Source of the DNA: Pseudomonas svalbardensis
Lineage (GTDB): Bacteria > Pseudomonadota > Gammaproteobacteria > Pseudomonadales > Pseudomonadaceae
Direction of reading: 5' to 3'
DNA length: 64,000 bases
Assembly (NCBI RefSeq): GCF_030053115.1
Contig: NZ_CP125619.1
Location: forward strand, 2,109,001-2,173,000
Positions 15,996 through 27,902 of the stretch are shown piece by piece (within the stretch, counting starts at the first letter, position 1; every line of letters begins with the position of its first letter). Under the pieces are notes generated by a model, which searched no databases, had not been told where the DNA came from, and saw only the letters and a list, made by a program, of their open reading frames with translations. Position numbers and translations under genes: made by a program.

Positions 15996-18395
15996 CTAGA
16001 GCGAAGCCAGCTCGGTTTCAGCTTCCACGGCTTTCGCCGCCTTCAACTGGCGCATCTGCTCACAGCCCCACAACACCCGCTCCGGCGTCGCCGGTGCGTC
16101 GATTTTCGGTTGATGCTTGTAGTCGCCCAGGCTGGCAACGGCGTCCTTGATCGCACACCACGACGCAATACCCAGCATGAACGGCGGCTCGCCCACGGCC
16201 TTGGAATGGAACACCGTGTCTTCCGGGTTCTTGCGGTTTTCCACCAGCTTCACCCGCAGGTCCAACGGCATGTCGGCCACGGCCGGGATCTTGTAGCTGG
16301 CCGGGCCGTTGGTCATCAGTTTGCCTTTGTTGTTCCACACCAGTTCTTCCATGGTCAGCCAGCCCATGCCCTGGATGAAACCGCCCTCGACCTGGCCGAT
16401 GTCGATGGCCGGGTTCAGCGAGTCGCCGACGTCATGCAAAATGTCGGTGCGCAGCATTTTGTACTCGCCGGTCAAGGTGTCGATGATCACCTCGCAGCAC
16501 GCTGCGCCGAAGGCGTAGTAATAGAACGGCCGGCCCCGCGCCTGGCTACGGTCGTAGAAGATTTTCGGGGTCTTGTAGAACCCGGTGCTCGACAGCGACA
16601 CCTGAGCGAAATACGCCTGCTGGATCAGCGATTCAAACGTCAGAATATGATCGCGAACCCGCACGTGACCGTTGTGGAACTCCACGTCTTCTTCGCTGAC
16701 CTTGTATTGGCGCGCGGCGAATTCAACCAGGCGCTTTTTGATGATCTCAGCTGCATTCTGTGCGGCTTTACCGTTCAGGTCGGCGCCACTGGAAGCGGCG
16801 GTCGGCGAGGTGTTCGGCACCTTGTCAGTGTTGGTTGCGGTGATCTGCACGCGGTCCATTTCCACCTGGAACACTTCAGCCACGACCTGCGCGACTTTGG
16901 TGTTCAGGCCCTGGCCCATTTCGGTGCCGCCATGGTTGAGGTGGATGCTGCCATCGGTGTAGATATGGATCAGCGCACCGGCCTGGTTGAGGAAGCTGGC
17001 AGTGAAGGAAATACCGAATTTTACCGGGGTCAGCGCCAGGCCTTTTTTCAGGATCGGGCTGTTGGCGTTGTAGCGACGAATCGCTTCGCGGCGCTCGGCG
17101 TACTGGCTGCTTTCTTCGAGTTCGGCGGTCATTTCCTCGAGCATGTTGTGCTCGACGGTCTGGTAGTAATGGGTGACGTTGCGCTCGGTCTTGCCGTAGT
17201 AGTTGGCCTTGCGCACCGCCAGCGGATCGAGGGCCAGGTGGCGGGCAATCGCGTCCATCACTTCTTCGATGGCGACCATGCCTTGCGGGCCGCCGAAGCC
17301 ACGGTAAGCGGTGTTCGACGCGGTGTTGGTCTTGCAGCGGTGACCGTTGATGGTCGCGTCGCCCAGGTAGTACGAGTTGTCGGCGTGGAACATTGCACGG
17401 TCGACAATCGACGCCGAGAGGTCCGGCGAGCAACCGCAGTTACCGGCCAGTTCCAGGGCAATGCCGTGCAGCCGGCCAGTGCTGTCGAAGCCCACGTCGT
17501 ACTCGACGTAGAACGGGTGACGCTTGCCGGTCATCAGCATGTCTTCGACCCGCGGCAGGCGCATTTTGGTCGGCTGGCCGGTGAGGTGTGCAACAACTGC
17601 ACAGAGGCACGCAGGGCTCGCGGCCTGGGTTTCCTTGCCGCCGAAACCACCGCCCATGCGGCGCATGTCGACGACGATCTTGTTCATCGATACGTCCAGC
17701 ACTTCGGCTACAAGCTTCTGTACTTCGGTGGGGTTCTGCGTCGAGCAGTAGACAATCATGCCGCCGTCTTCGGTCGGCATCACCGAAGAGATCTGGGTTT
17801 CGAGATAGAAGTGTTCCTGGCCGCCGATGTGCAGTGTGCCTTGAATGCGGTGTTCGGCAGTGGCCAAAGCGCCGGCCGAATCACCGCGTTGATGCGTGTG
17901 GCTGTCGAGCACAAAGTGGCGTTTGCGCAGCGCTTCAACCACGTCCAGCACCGGCTCCAGATCTTCGTATTCGATGATCGCGGCCATGGCGGCTTTGCGT
18001 GCGGTTTCCAGGTCCTTCGCCGCAACGGCGAGCACCACTTGACCGACGAATTGCACGTCGTCGATAGCCAGCAATGGGTCACCTGGCAGCAATGGGCCGA
18101 TGTCTTTCAGGCCTGGTACGTCTTTGTGGGTGATAGCGATGCGCACGCCTTCGAAGGCGTAGCAAGGCTGGGTGTCGATGCTGATAATTTTCGCGTGGGC
18201 GCGGTCCGACAGGCGTGCGTAAACATGTAACTGGTTCGGAAATTCCAGCCGGTCGTCGATGTACTGCGCTTCACCGGACACGTGTTTGGTGGCGCTGTCG
18301 TGCTTGACGCTGCGGCCGACACCGGTGGTCAGGTCCTTGGCGAACAGTTCAGCCAATTCGGCCTGGGTCTTCTCTACGGCGTGATGATTAGACAT
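15996..18395 (-). CDS. xdhB: xanthine dehydrogenase, molybdopterin subunit
   Basis: This 799-residue large subunit carries the molybdenum cofactor and oxidises hypoxanthine and xanthine to urate. The aldehyde oxidase/xanthine dehydrogenase a/b hammerhead domain lies near 25-135. The cofactor-binding domain follows, with MRRMGGGFGGKETQA, YRGFGGPQGM and GGTEMGQGLNTKVAQVVAEVF, and the active-site glutamate region KAVGEPPFMLG near the C-terminus. The start codon overlaps the end of xdhA by eight bases, indicating translational coupling. Confidence 0.96.
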   Translation of the reverse strand: MSNHHAVEKTQAELAELFAKDLTTGVGRSVKHDSATKHVSGEAQYIDDRLEFPNQLHVYARLSDRAHAKIISIDTQPCYAFEGVRIAITHKDVPGLKDIGPLLPGDPLLAIDDVQFVGQVVLAVAAKDLETARKAAMAAIIEYEDLEPVLDVVEALRKRHFVLDSHTHQRGDSAGALATAEHRIQGTLHIGGQEHFYLETQISSVMPTEDGGMIVYCSTQNPTEVQKLVAEVLDVSMNKIVVDMRRMGGGFGGKETQAASPACLCAVVAHLTGQPTKMRLPRVEDMLMTGKRHPFYVEYDVGFDSTGRLHGIALELAGNCGCSPDLSASIVDRAMFHADNSYYLGDATINGHRCKTNTASNTAYRGFGGPQGMVAIEEVMDAIARHLALDPLAVRKANYYGKTERNVTHYYQTVEHNMLEEMTAELEESSQYAERREAIRRYNANSPILKKGLALTPVKFGISFTASFLNQAGALIHIYTDGSIHLNHGGTEMGQGLNTKVAQVVAEVFQVEMDRVQITATNTDKVPNTSPTAASSGADLNGKAAQNAAEIIKKRLVEFAARQYKVSEEDVEFHNGHVRVRDHILTFESLIQQAYFAQVSLSSTGFYKTPKIFYDRSQARGRPFYYYAFGAACCEVIIDTLTGEYKMLRTDILHDVGDSLNPAIDIGQVEGGFIQGMGWLTMEELVWNNKGKLMTNGPASYKIPAVADMPLDLRVKLVENRKNPEDTVFHSKAVGEPPFMLGIASWCAIKDAVASLGDYKHQPKIDAPATPERVLWGCEQMRQLKAAKAVEAETELASL

Positions 18396-19842
18396 AAGCG
18401 GTCACCCGAGTCTCGATGTGCGGTGTTTGCAGTTCGATGAAGTACTTACGCAACAGGTTCTGGGCGCTGAGCAGGCGGTATTCCTTGCTGGCACGGAAGT
18501 CCGAGAGCGGCGTGAAATCTTCGGCCAGCGCAGCGCAGGCGCGTTCGACGGTGTCGTTGTTCCAGGTGGCGCCGAGCAATACGGCTTCGCAGCTTTTGGC
18601 GCGTTTTGGTGTGGCCGCCATGCCGCCGAAGGCGACGCGGGCGTCGGCGATCATGCCGTTGTCGATGCGCAGGTTGAAGGCGGCACAGACAGCGGAAATG
18701 TCATCGTCCAGACGCTTGGAGACTTTGTAGGCGCGGAACAGTTGTTCGGCGCTGGCACGCGGCACGATGATCTTTTCGATGAACTCGCTTTCCTGGCGCG
18801 CGGTGACCCGGTAATCGATGAAGTAATCTTCCAGCGCCATCGTGCGGCGGACTTCGCCTTTGCACAGGACAATCTGCGCGCCGAGTGCAATCAACAGGGG
18901 CGGGGAGTCACCGATCGGCGAGGCGTTGCCGATGTTGCCGCCGAGGGTGCCCTGGTTGCGGATCTGCAGGGAAGCGAAGCGTTGCAGCAATTCGCCGAAA
19001 TCCGGGTACTCGGCTTTCAAGGCTTCATAGCAATCGGAGAGGGCGGTGGCGGCGCCGATTTCCAGGCGATCGTCGAAACGCTCGATGCGCTTCATCTCGG
19101 CGACGTTGCCGACGTAAATCATCACTGGCAAGGTGCGGTGGAACTGCGTGACTTCCAGCGCCAGATCCGTGCCGCCAGCCAGCAGGCGAGCCTGTGGATA
19201 AGCGTCATAGAGGTCAGCCAGATCGGCGACGGTCAGCGGCACCAGGCAGCGCTTGTCGCCACTGTTGAGTTCGCCAATATCGGTAGGGGCGATGGCTTTG
19301 AGGCGAGCGATGGTGTCGGCCTCACGCGCATCGAACTGGTCCGTTTGCTTGCCGCAGCAGGATTGTTCGGCGGCAGCCAGAATCGGCCGATAGCCAGTGC
19401 AGCGGCAAAGGTTGCCGGCCAGCGCTTCGTGGGCTTTATGCGCATCCGGTTGATCGCTGTTCTTTTGCAGCGCGAACAGCGACATCACGAAGCCCGGTGT
19501 GCAGAAGCCGCATTGCGAGCCGTGGCACTCGACCATGGCTTTTTGCACGCTGTGCAGCTCGCCTTGGTGCTTGAGGTCTTCAACGCTGATCAATTGTTTG
19601 CCGTGCAGTGACGAAACGAACGTCAGACACGAGTTGAGGCTGCGATAGCGAATGTGTTCGCGGCCATCGTCATCCGTTTGCAGCTCGCCGACCACCACGG
19701 TGCACGCGCCGCAGTCACCGCTGGCGCAGCCTTCTTTGGTGCCGGGTTTGCCCACATGGTCGCGCAGATAATTGAGCACGGTCAGGTTTGGGTCCAGGGC
19801 GTGCTCGCTACGGAGTTCCTGGTTAAGTAAAAACTGGATCAC
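18388..19842 (-). CDS. xdhA: xanthine dehydrogenase, FeS/FAD subunit
   Basis: This 484-residue small subunit carries two [2Fe-2S] clusters and FAD, passing electrons from XdhB to NAD. The N-terminal ferredoxin-like cluster motif is GCASGDCGACTVVVG. The second cluster motif is CGFCTPGFVMSL with NLCRCTGYRPIL. The FAD-binding domain starts near 190 (LLAGGTDLALEV; GNIGNASPIGDSPP). It is the first gene of xdhA-xdhB-xdhC-guaD and is divergent from a GntR regulator. Confidence 0.96.
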   Translation of the reverse strand: MIQFLLNQELRSEHALDPNLTVLNYLRDHVGKPGTKEGCASGDCGACTVVVGELQTDDDGREHIRYRSLNSCLTFVSSLHGKQLISVEDLKHQGELHSVQKAMVECHGSQCGFCTPGFVMSLFALQKNSDQPDAHKAHEALAGNLCRCTGYRPILAAAEQSCCGKQTDQFDAREADTIARLKAIAPTDIGELNSGDKRCLVPLTVADLADLYDAYPQARLLAGGTDLALEVTQFHRTLPVMIYVGNVAEMKRIERFDDRLEIGAATALSDCYEALKAEYPDFGELLQRFASLQIRNQGTLGGNIGNASPIGDSPPLLIALGAQIVLCKGEVRRTMALEDYFIDYRVTARQESEFIEKIIVPRASAEQLFRAYKVSKRLDDDISAVCAAFNLRIDNGMIADARVAFGGMAATPKRAKSCEAVLLGATWNNDTVERACAALAEDFTPLSDFRASKEYRLLSAQNLLRKYFIELQTPHIETRVTAYV

Positions 19843-19900
19843 GGAAGGCCTCGCAGACTCATTATTGTTGTTAACCGACTTGAACCGAATTTATCAGGTC

Positions 19901-19937
19901 TGACTTTCCGGTCAATGATTTTCTGACTTAAAGGTCA
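19901..19937. promoter_or_regulatory. two operator-like repeats upstream of xdhA
   Basis: TGACTTTCCGGTCA (19901-19914) and TGACTTAAAGGTCA (19924-19937) share TGACTT....GGTCA and are imperfect palindromes. Their starts are 23 bases apart, about two helical turns. They lie between xdhA and the divergent gntR gene and are good candidates for its binding site. Confidence 0.5.
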
Positions 19938-20108
19938 GGAAATAGCATTTTGTCGATAAACGACTCGTTCCTTTATTATTGACCCTCACGGGATAGCCTG
20001 CTTTTTGCTTGAATCGTGCCAAAAACCGCCCAGTGGGCACTCCGCCATGACCCTTCATGTGCGCTACACTGCGCCGCTTGTGCAGATCGAAGAGTTTGAA
20101 GGACAACC

Positions 20109-20768
20109 ATGACGTTCAAGGCGCCGGACAGCCTCGCCGAGCAAATTGCTCACCACCTCGCCGAACGCATCATTCGTGGCGAAATGAAGCCCGGGGAGCG
20201 CATCCAGGAACAGAAGGTCACGCTGGCCCTCAATGTCAGCCGCGGTTCGGTCCGTGAAGCCTTGCTGATCCTCGAGCGCCGCCACCTGATCGCGATCCTG
20301 CCGCGACGCGGCGCCCACGTGACCGAGCTGACGGTTCACAAGGTCCGAAGCCTGTGCACGCTGATGAGCGAGCTTTACATCTTGCTCGGCAATGCAGTGG
20401 CCAGCGGCTGGCAAGTCCAGACCGACATGGCGCCGTTCGTGCAAATCCAGCAGCGTCTGACCGCCAGCTACGAGCGCCAGGACATTCGCACCTTTGTCGA
20501 CGACAGCTTCAGTGTGATGCGCGCCGCGTATCCGTTCGCCAACAACCCGTACTTGCAGGAAACCGTCGAGAATCTGCAGCCGGCCATGAGCCGCGCGTAT
20601 TTCCTCGCCCTGGAACAGCGCAAGGCCTCGATGAGCGAGTTCCTCGAACTGTTCGAACGCTTGCTCGCCGCCGTGCTGGCCCGTGATTTTCCGCAGATCC
20701 GCATTGTGCTGACGGCGTATGCCCAGCGCAGCAGTGATCTGGTGGTCTCCGCCCTGACGGACGCTTAA
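20109..20768 (+). CDS. GntR-family regulator, likely of xdh/guaD
   Basis: The 219-residue protein has a winged-helix domain at 5-75 (LAERIIRGEMKPGERIQEQKVTLALNVSRGSVREALLILERRHLIAILPRRGAHV) and a helical FCD-type effector domain. AAGGAC precedes the ATG. It is divergent from xdhA with a pair of operator-like repeats between them, so control of purine catabolism is inferred. It ends two bases before smc, so the two genes may be cotranscribed. Confidence 0.85.
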   Translation: MTFKAPDSLAEQIAHHLAERIIRGEMKPGERIQEQKVTLALNVSRGSVREALLILERRHLIAILPRRGAHVTELTVHKVRSLCTLMSELYILLGNAVASGWQVQTDMAPFVQIQQRLTASYERQDIRTFVDDSFSVMRAAYPFANNPYLQETVENLQPAMSRAYFLALEQRKASMSEFLELFERLLAAVLARDFPQIRIVLTAYAQRSSDLVVSALTDA

Positions 20769-20770
20769 GC

Positions 20771-23700
20771 GTGCGGCTAAAGTGCATCAAACTGGCGGGG
20801 TTCAAATCCTTCGTCGACCCGACCACGGTGAACTTCCCCAGTAACATGGCGGCGGTGGTCGGGCCCAATGGTTGCGGCAAGTCGAACATCATCGACGCCG
20901 TGCGTTGGGTGATGGGCGAGAGTTCGGCCAAGAACCTGCGCGGCGAGTCGATGACCGACGTCATCTTCAACGGCTCAACCAGCCGTAAACCGGTGAGCCA
21001 GGCCAGCATCGAGCTGGTGTTCGATAACTCCGACGGCACCCTGCTCGGCGAATACGCGGCCTACGCGGAAATTTCCATTCGCCGCAAAGTGACGCGCGAC
21101 AGCCAGACCACTTACTACCTCAACGGCACCAAATGCCGTCGTCGCGATATCACGGATATCTTCCTCGGCACCGGCCTCGGCCCGCGCAGCTACTCGATTA
21201 TCGAGCAGGGGATGATCTCCAAGCTGATCGAGTCCAAGCCCGAAGACCTGCGCAACTTTATTGAAGAAGCGGCGGGCATTTCCAAGTATAAGGAGCGCCG
21301 GCGCGAGACTGAAAACCGCATCCGCCGCACCCACGAGAACCTGGCCCGCCTGACCGACCTGCGCGAAGAACTCGAGCGTCAGCTTGAACGCTTGTACCGC
21401 CAGGCCGAGGCCGCCAAGAAGTATCAGGAATACAAGGGCGAGGAGCGTCAGCTCAAGGCCCAACTGTCGGCCTTGCGCTGGCAGGCGTTGAATGAACAGG
21501 TTGGTCAGCGCGAAGCGATCATCGGCAATCAGGAAGTCACGTTCGAAGCCCTGGTTGCGGAGCAGCGCAATGCCGACGCGGCCATTGAACGCCTGCGCGA
21601 CGGTCACCACGACTTGTCCGAGCGCTTCAATCTGGTGCAGGGGCGCTTCTATTCGGTCGGCGGCGACATCGCCCGGGTCGAGCAGAGCATCCAGCACGGT
21701 CAGCAGCGTTTGCGCCAATTGCAGGACGACCTGAAAGAAGCCGAGCGCGCGCGTCTGGAAACCGAGTCTCACTTGGGCCACGACCGCACCTTGCTGCTAA
21801 CGCTGGGCGAAGAGCTGGACGTGCTCACCCCCGAACAGGAAGTCACCAGCGCCGCCGCCGAAGAAGCCGCCGCCGCGCTGGAAGAATCCGAAACCACCAT
21901 GCACGCCTGGCAGGAACAGTGGGACACCTTCAACCTGACGGCCGCCGAACCGCGCCGCCAATCCGAAGTTCAGCAGTCGCGGATCCAGCAGCTGGAAACC
22001 AGCATGGAGCGCCTGGCCGATCGTCAGAAGCGTCTCGGCGAAGAGCGCGCCTTGCTCTCGGCAGACCCGGAAGAGGCGGCGATCATGGAACTCAGCGAGC
22101 AACTCACCGCCAGCGAAGCAACGCTTGAAGATTTACAGGCCAGCGAAGAAGCCCAGGTCGAACGCCTTGAGCAACTGCGTCAGGAATTGCAATTAGCGCT
22201 GCAAAATCAGCAACAGGCTCAGGGCGACTTGCAGCGTCTGAACGGTCGCCTTGCCTCCCTTGAGGCCTTGCAGCAAGCCGCGCTCGATCCCGGCACCGGT
22301 ACCGCAGAATGGCTGCGCGAACAACATTTGGCGGACCGTCCGCGTCTGGCCGAAGGCCTGAAAGTCGAAGCCGGTTGGGAGCTGGCGGTGGAAACCGTGC
22401 TCGGCGCCGACCTGCAAGCGGTGCTGGTAGATGACTTCGGTGACTTCGATCTGGCCGGTTTTGCCCAGGGCGATTTGCGTTTGCTCAGCCCCGCCAGTGA
22501 TGGCGTGCGCGTGCCCGGCAGCTTGCTCGATAAAGTGGAAGCGCAGATCGATCTGGCGCCATGGTTGGGGCAGGTTAAACCGGTCGACAGCCTCGAACAG
22601 GCGTTGGCCCTGCGCAATCAATTGACCGCCGGCCAGAGTCTGATCAGCCGCGACGGATACTGGGTCGGTCGACACTTTTTGCGCGTACGTCGGGCCAGCG
22701 AAGCGGAAAGCGGTGTACTGGCTCGAGGTCAGGAAATCCAGCGTCTGGGCCTCGAGCGCGATGAGCGCGAAGCCACGGTCGAAACCCTGGAAACCCAACT
22801 TCAGAATCTCAGGGCGCAACAGCGTCAGCAGGAAAACGGTCGCGAACATCTGCGCCGTCTGCTGCAAGACGAAGCCCGTCAGCAAGGTGAATTTAAAGCC
22901 CAGTTGTCCGCCGGCAAAGCCAAGGCCGAACAACTGACCCTGCGTCGTACACGCCTGGACGAAGAACTCACCGAATTGGCTGAGCAACGCGCTCTGGAGC
23001 ACGAAAATATCGGCGAAGCGCGTCTGCAATTGCAGGAAGCCCTCGACAGCATGGCGCTGGACACCGAGCAGCGCGAGTTGCTGCTGGCTCAGCGCGACAG
23101 CTTGCGCGAGCGACTCGATCGGGTGCGGCAGGAAGCCCGGCAGCACAAGGATCACGCCCATCAACTGGCGGTGCGTCTGGGTTCGCTCAAGGCACAACAC
23201 GACTCGACGCGTCAGGCGCTGGAACGTCTGGAGATGCAATCCGAGCGCCTGACCGAGAAGCGCGAACAGCTGAGTCTCAACCTGGAGGAGGGCGAAGCGC
23301 CGCTGGAGGAATTGCGCCTGAAGCTTGAAGAGCTGCTCGACAAACGCATGACCGTCGACGAAGAACTAAAGACTGCGCAGATCGCTCTGGAAGACGCTGA
23401 CCGTGAATTGCGTGATGCGGAAAAACGTCGCAACCAGGCCGAGCAGCAATCGCAGTTGATTCGGGGGCAGATGGAAACACAACGCATGGAATGGCAGGCC
23501 CTGACCGTGCGCCGCAAGACCTTGGAAGATCAGTTGCTGGAAGACGGTTACGACCTCCACGGCGTGCTCGCCACCCTGGTGGCCGACGCCAACGAGAAAG
23601 ACGCGGAAGAAGAACTCGAACGCATTGCCGCGCGCATTCAGCGTCTCGGTGCGATCAACCTGGCGGCCATCGACGAATACCAGCAACAATCCGAGCGTAA

Positions 23701-24259
23701 ACGTTATCTGGATGCGCAGAACGACGATCTGGTCGAGGCGCTGGATACGCTCGAAAACGTGATTCGCAAGATCGACAAGGAAACCCGAAACCGCTTCAAA
23801 GATACCTTTGATCAGATCAATGGCGGTTTACAGGCCCTTTTCCCAAAAGTTTTCGGGGGAGGCCGCGCGTATTTGGAACTGACGGGCGAAGATCTACTCG
23901 ATACAGGGGTAACGATCATGGCGCAGCCGCCAGGAAAGAAGAACAGCACCATCCATTTGCTCTCCGGTGGCGAAAAAGCCCTGACTGCCCTGGCTCTGGT
24001 TTTTGCCATCTTCAAGTTGAATCCGGCGCCGTTCTGCATGCTCGATGAAGTTGACGCGCCATTGGATGACGCTAACGTTGGACGCTACGCACGGCTGGTC
24101 AAAGAGATGTCGCAGACGGTGCAGTTCATCTATATCACCCACAACAAGATCGCCATGGAAATGGCCGAGCAACTGATGGGGGTGACGATGCACGAGCCGG
24201 GTTGTTCGCGTCTGGTGGCAGTGGATGTCGAGGAGGCGATGGCGATGGTGGATGCCTGA
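20771..24259 (+). CDS. smc: chromosome segregation SMC ATPase
   Basis: This 1162-residue protein is the core ATPase of the condensin-like SMC-ScpAB complex that organises the chromosome. The N-terminal head has Walker A GPNGCGKSNIIDAV. Two long coiled coils (about 170-500 and 660-1000) flank a hinge at about 510-650. The C-terminal head has the signature LLSGGEKALTALAL and Walker B FCMLDEVDAPLDDAN. Translation starts at GTG 20771, two bases after the GntR stop. A glutamate/glutamine-rich composition fits coiled coil. Confidence 0.97.
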   Translation: MRLKCIKLAGFKSFVDPTTVNFPSNMAAVVGPNGCGKSNIIDAVRWVMGESSAKNLRGESMTDVIFNGSTSRKPVSQASIELVFDNSDGTLLGEYAAYAEISIRRKVTRDSQTTYYLNGTKCRRRDITDIFLGTGLGPRSYSIIEQGMISKLIESKPEDLRNFIEEAAGISKYKERRRETENRIRRTHENLARLTDLREELERQLERLYRQAEAAKKYQEYKGEERQLKAQLSALRWQALNEQVGQREAIIGNQEVTFEALVAEQRNADAAIERLRDGHHDLSERFNLVQGRFYSVGGDIARVEQSIQHGQQRLRQLQDDLKEAERARLETESHLGHDRTLLLTLGEELDVLTPEQEVTSAAAEEAAAALEESETTMHAWQEQWDTFNLTAAEPRRQSEVQQSRIQQLETSMERLADRQKRLGEERALLSADPEEAAIMELSEQLTASEATLEDLQASEEAQVERLEQLRQELQLALQNQQQAQGDLQRLNGRLASLEALQQAALDPGTGTAEWLREQHLADRPRLAEGLKVEAGWELAVETVLGADLQAVLVDDFGDFDLAGFAQGDLRLLSPASDGVRVPGSLLDKVEAQIDLAPWLGQVKPVDSLEQALALRNQLTAGQSLISRDGYWVGRHFLRVRRASEAESGVLARGQEIQRLGLERDEREATVETLETQLQNLRAQQRQQENGREHLRRLLQDEARQQGEFKAQLSAGKAKAEQLTLRRTRLDEELTELAEQRALEHENIGEARLQLQEALDSMALDTEQRELLLAQRDSLRERLDRVRQEARQHKDHAHQLAVRLGSLKAQHDSTRQALERLEMQSERLTEKREQLSLNLEEGEAPLEELRLKLEELLDKRMTVDEELKTAQIALEDADRELRDAEKRRNQAEQQSQLIRGQMETQRMEWQALTVRRKTLEDQLLEDGYDLHGVLATLVADANEKDAEEELERIAARIQRLGAINLAAIDEYQQQSERKRYLDAQNDDLVEALDTLENVIRKIDKETRNRFKDTFDQINGGLQALFPKVFGGGRAYLELTGEDLLDTGVTIMAQPPGKKNSTIHLLSGGEKALTALALVFAIFKLNPAPFCMLDEVDAPLDDANVGRYARLVKEMSQTVQFIYITHNKIAMEMAEQLMGVTMHEPGCSRLVAVDVEEAMAMVDA

Positions 24260-24517
24260 GTCGGCGCTTGTAGGAGAGGTATTTTTGAGTTGTAGGACTT
24301 ATTTACCTGCCCTGACTTGCTGGCCAATCGACATAATCGCGCAAGCCGTTGTGACAGACGGTGTAAAGTTGCCTTTGGTCGTGCTAGTTTAATGTCAATT
24401 TTTCGTATACGTGGGCAAAACGCCTGTCAGAACATAGAGTTGGCGCCACGTTTTAAAGCGGTTTACGAGTTGTAAACCTCTTATTTTTCAGCATTTTTTA
24501 TAGAGGCACGGGATTAC

Positions 24518-25372
24518 ATGGAAATCGGTCTGCGCGAGTGGCTGATCGTCATCGGCATTATTGTCATTGCCGGTATTCTTTTCGATGGCTGGCGTCGCAT
24601 GCGCGGCGGCAAGGGGAAACTGAAATTCCGTCTCGACCGAAGTTTGTCCAACTTGCAGGACGAGGACACCAGCGCCGAGCTGTTGGGCCCGCCCCGTGTG
24701 CTGGATACGCATAAAGAGCCGCAACTGGACGAGCACGATCTGCCGTCGGTGAGCATGCCTGCCCGTGAACCGCGTGAGTCGGGTTCCAAGCGCGGCAAGC
24801 GTGGCCATGGCGAGCCTTCCCAGGGCGACATGAACCTCAGTCTGGATCTGGACGGCGGCCCGAGCTTCAGCAGCCGTGACGACGATTTCCCGGATGACAC
24901 CAAGGCTTCGAGTTCGGCCAGCGACAAGGAACAACCGCAAGCCGAAGAAGTGCTGGTGATCAGCGTGATTTGCCGTGACGCCGCCGGCTTCAAAGGCCCG
25001 GCGCTGTTGCAGAACATTCTGGAAAGCGGTCTGCGTTTCGGCGAGATGGACATCTTCCACCGCCACGAAAGCATGGCCGGCAATGGCGAGGTCCTGTTCT
25101 CGATGGCCAATGCGGTCAAGCCGGGTGTTTTCGATCTGGACGACATCGACCACTTCAGCACACCGGCAGTGAGCTTCTTCCTCGGTCTGCCAGGCCCGCG
25201 TCATCCGAAGCAAGCCTTCGACGTGATGGTGGCCGCGGCGCGCAAACTGTCTCAGGAGCTGAACGGCGAACTGAAAGACGATCAGCGCAGCGTGCTGACT
25301 GCCCAGACGATCGAGCATTACCGTCAGCGCATCGTTGAATTCGAACGTCGCGCCCTGACCCAGAAGCGTTGA
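24518..25372 (+). CDS. zipA: cell division protein ZipA
   Basis: ZipA anchors FtsZ to the inner membrane during division. The 284-residue protein has an N-terminal membrane helix ([17 protein letters not shown], about 9-25), a charged flexible linker and a C-terminal FtsZ-binding domain from about 145 ([39 protein letters not shown]). It follows smc by 258 bases and precedes ligA, the usual Pseudomonas order. Confidence 0.95.
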   Translation: MEIGLREWLIVIGIIVIAGILFDGWRRMRGGKGKLKFRLDRSLSNLQDEDTSAELLGPPRVLDTHKEPQLDEHDLPSVSMPAREPRESGSKRGKRGHGEPSQGDMNLSLDLDGGPSFSSRDDDFPDDTKASSSASDKEQPQAEEVLVISVICRDAAGFKGPALLQNILESGLRFGEMDIFHRHESMAGNGEVLFSMANAVKPGVFDLDDIDHFSTPAVSFFLGLPGPRHPKQAFDVMVAAARKLSQELNGELKDDQRSVLTAQTIEHYRQRIVEFERRALTQKR

Positions 25373-25422
25373 TTCAAAAGGTTGTTCCCGCGCCGCGCGC
25401 GGGACGATCAGCAAAATAGATT

Positions 25423-27821
<2,399 letters not shown>

Positions 27822-27823
27822 TT

Positions 27824-27854
27824 GATCGTTACCACGCAGAGCGTGGGAACGATC
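27824..27854. repeat. GATCGTTACCACGC palindromic repeat
   Basis: A near-perfect inverted repeat GATCGTTACCACGC / GCGTGGGAACGATC lies just after ligA. A partial relative is at about 35260-35280. This family is scattered between genes in Pseudomonas. Confidence 0.6.
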
Positions 27855-27902
27855 TTCGCGCGGCAATGATCTAGTCTTGGCAAGCCCCAGGGAGAGATCG
27901 CC

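Noticed and set aside
16110..18230. Open frame of 706 codons opposite xdhB
   Set aside because: Shadow of a conserved gene; composition is histidine- and valine-rich as expected from the reversed strand.
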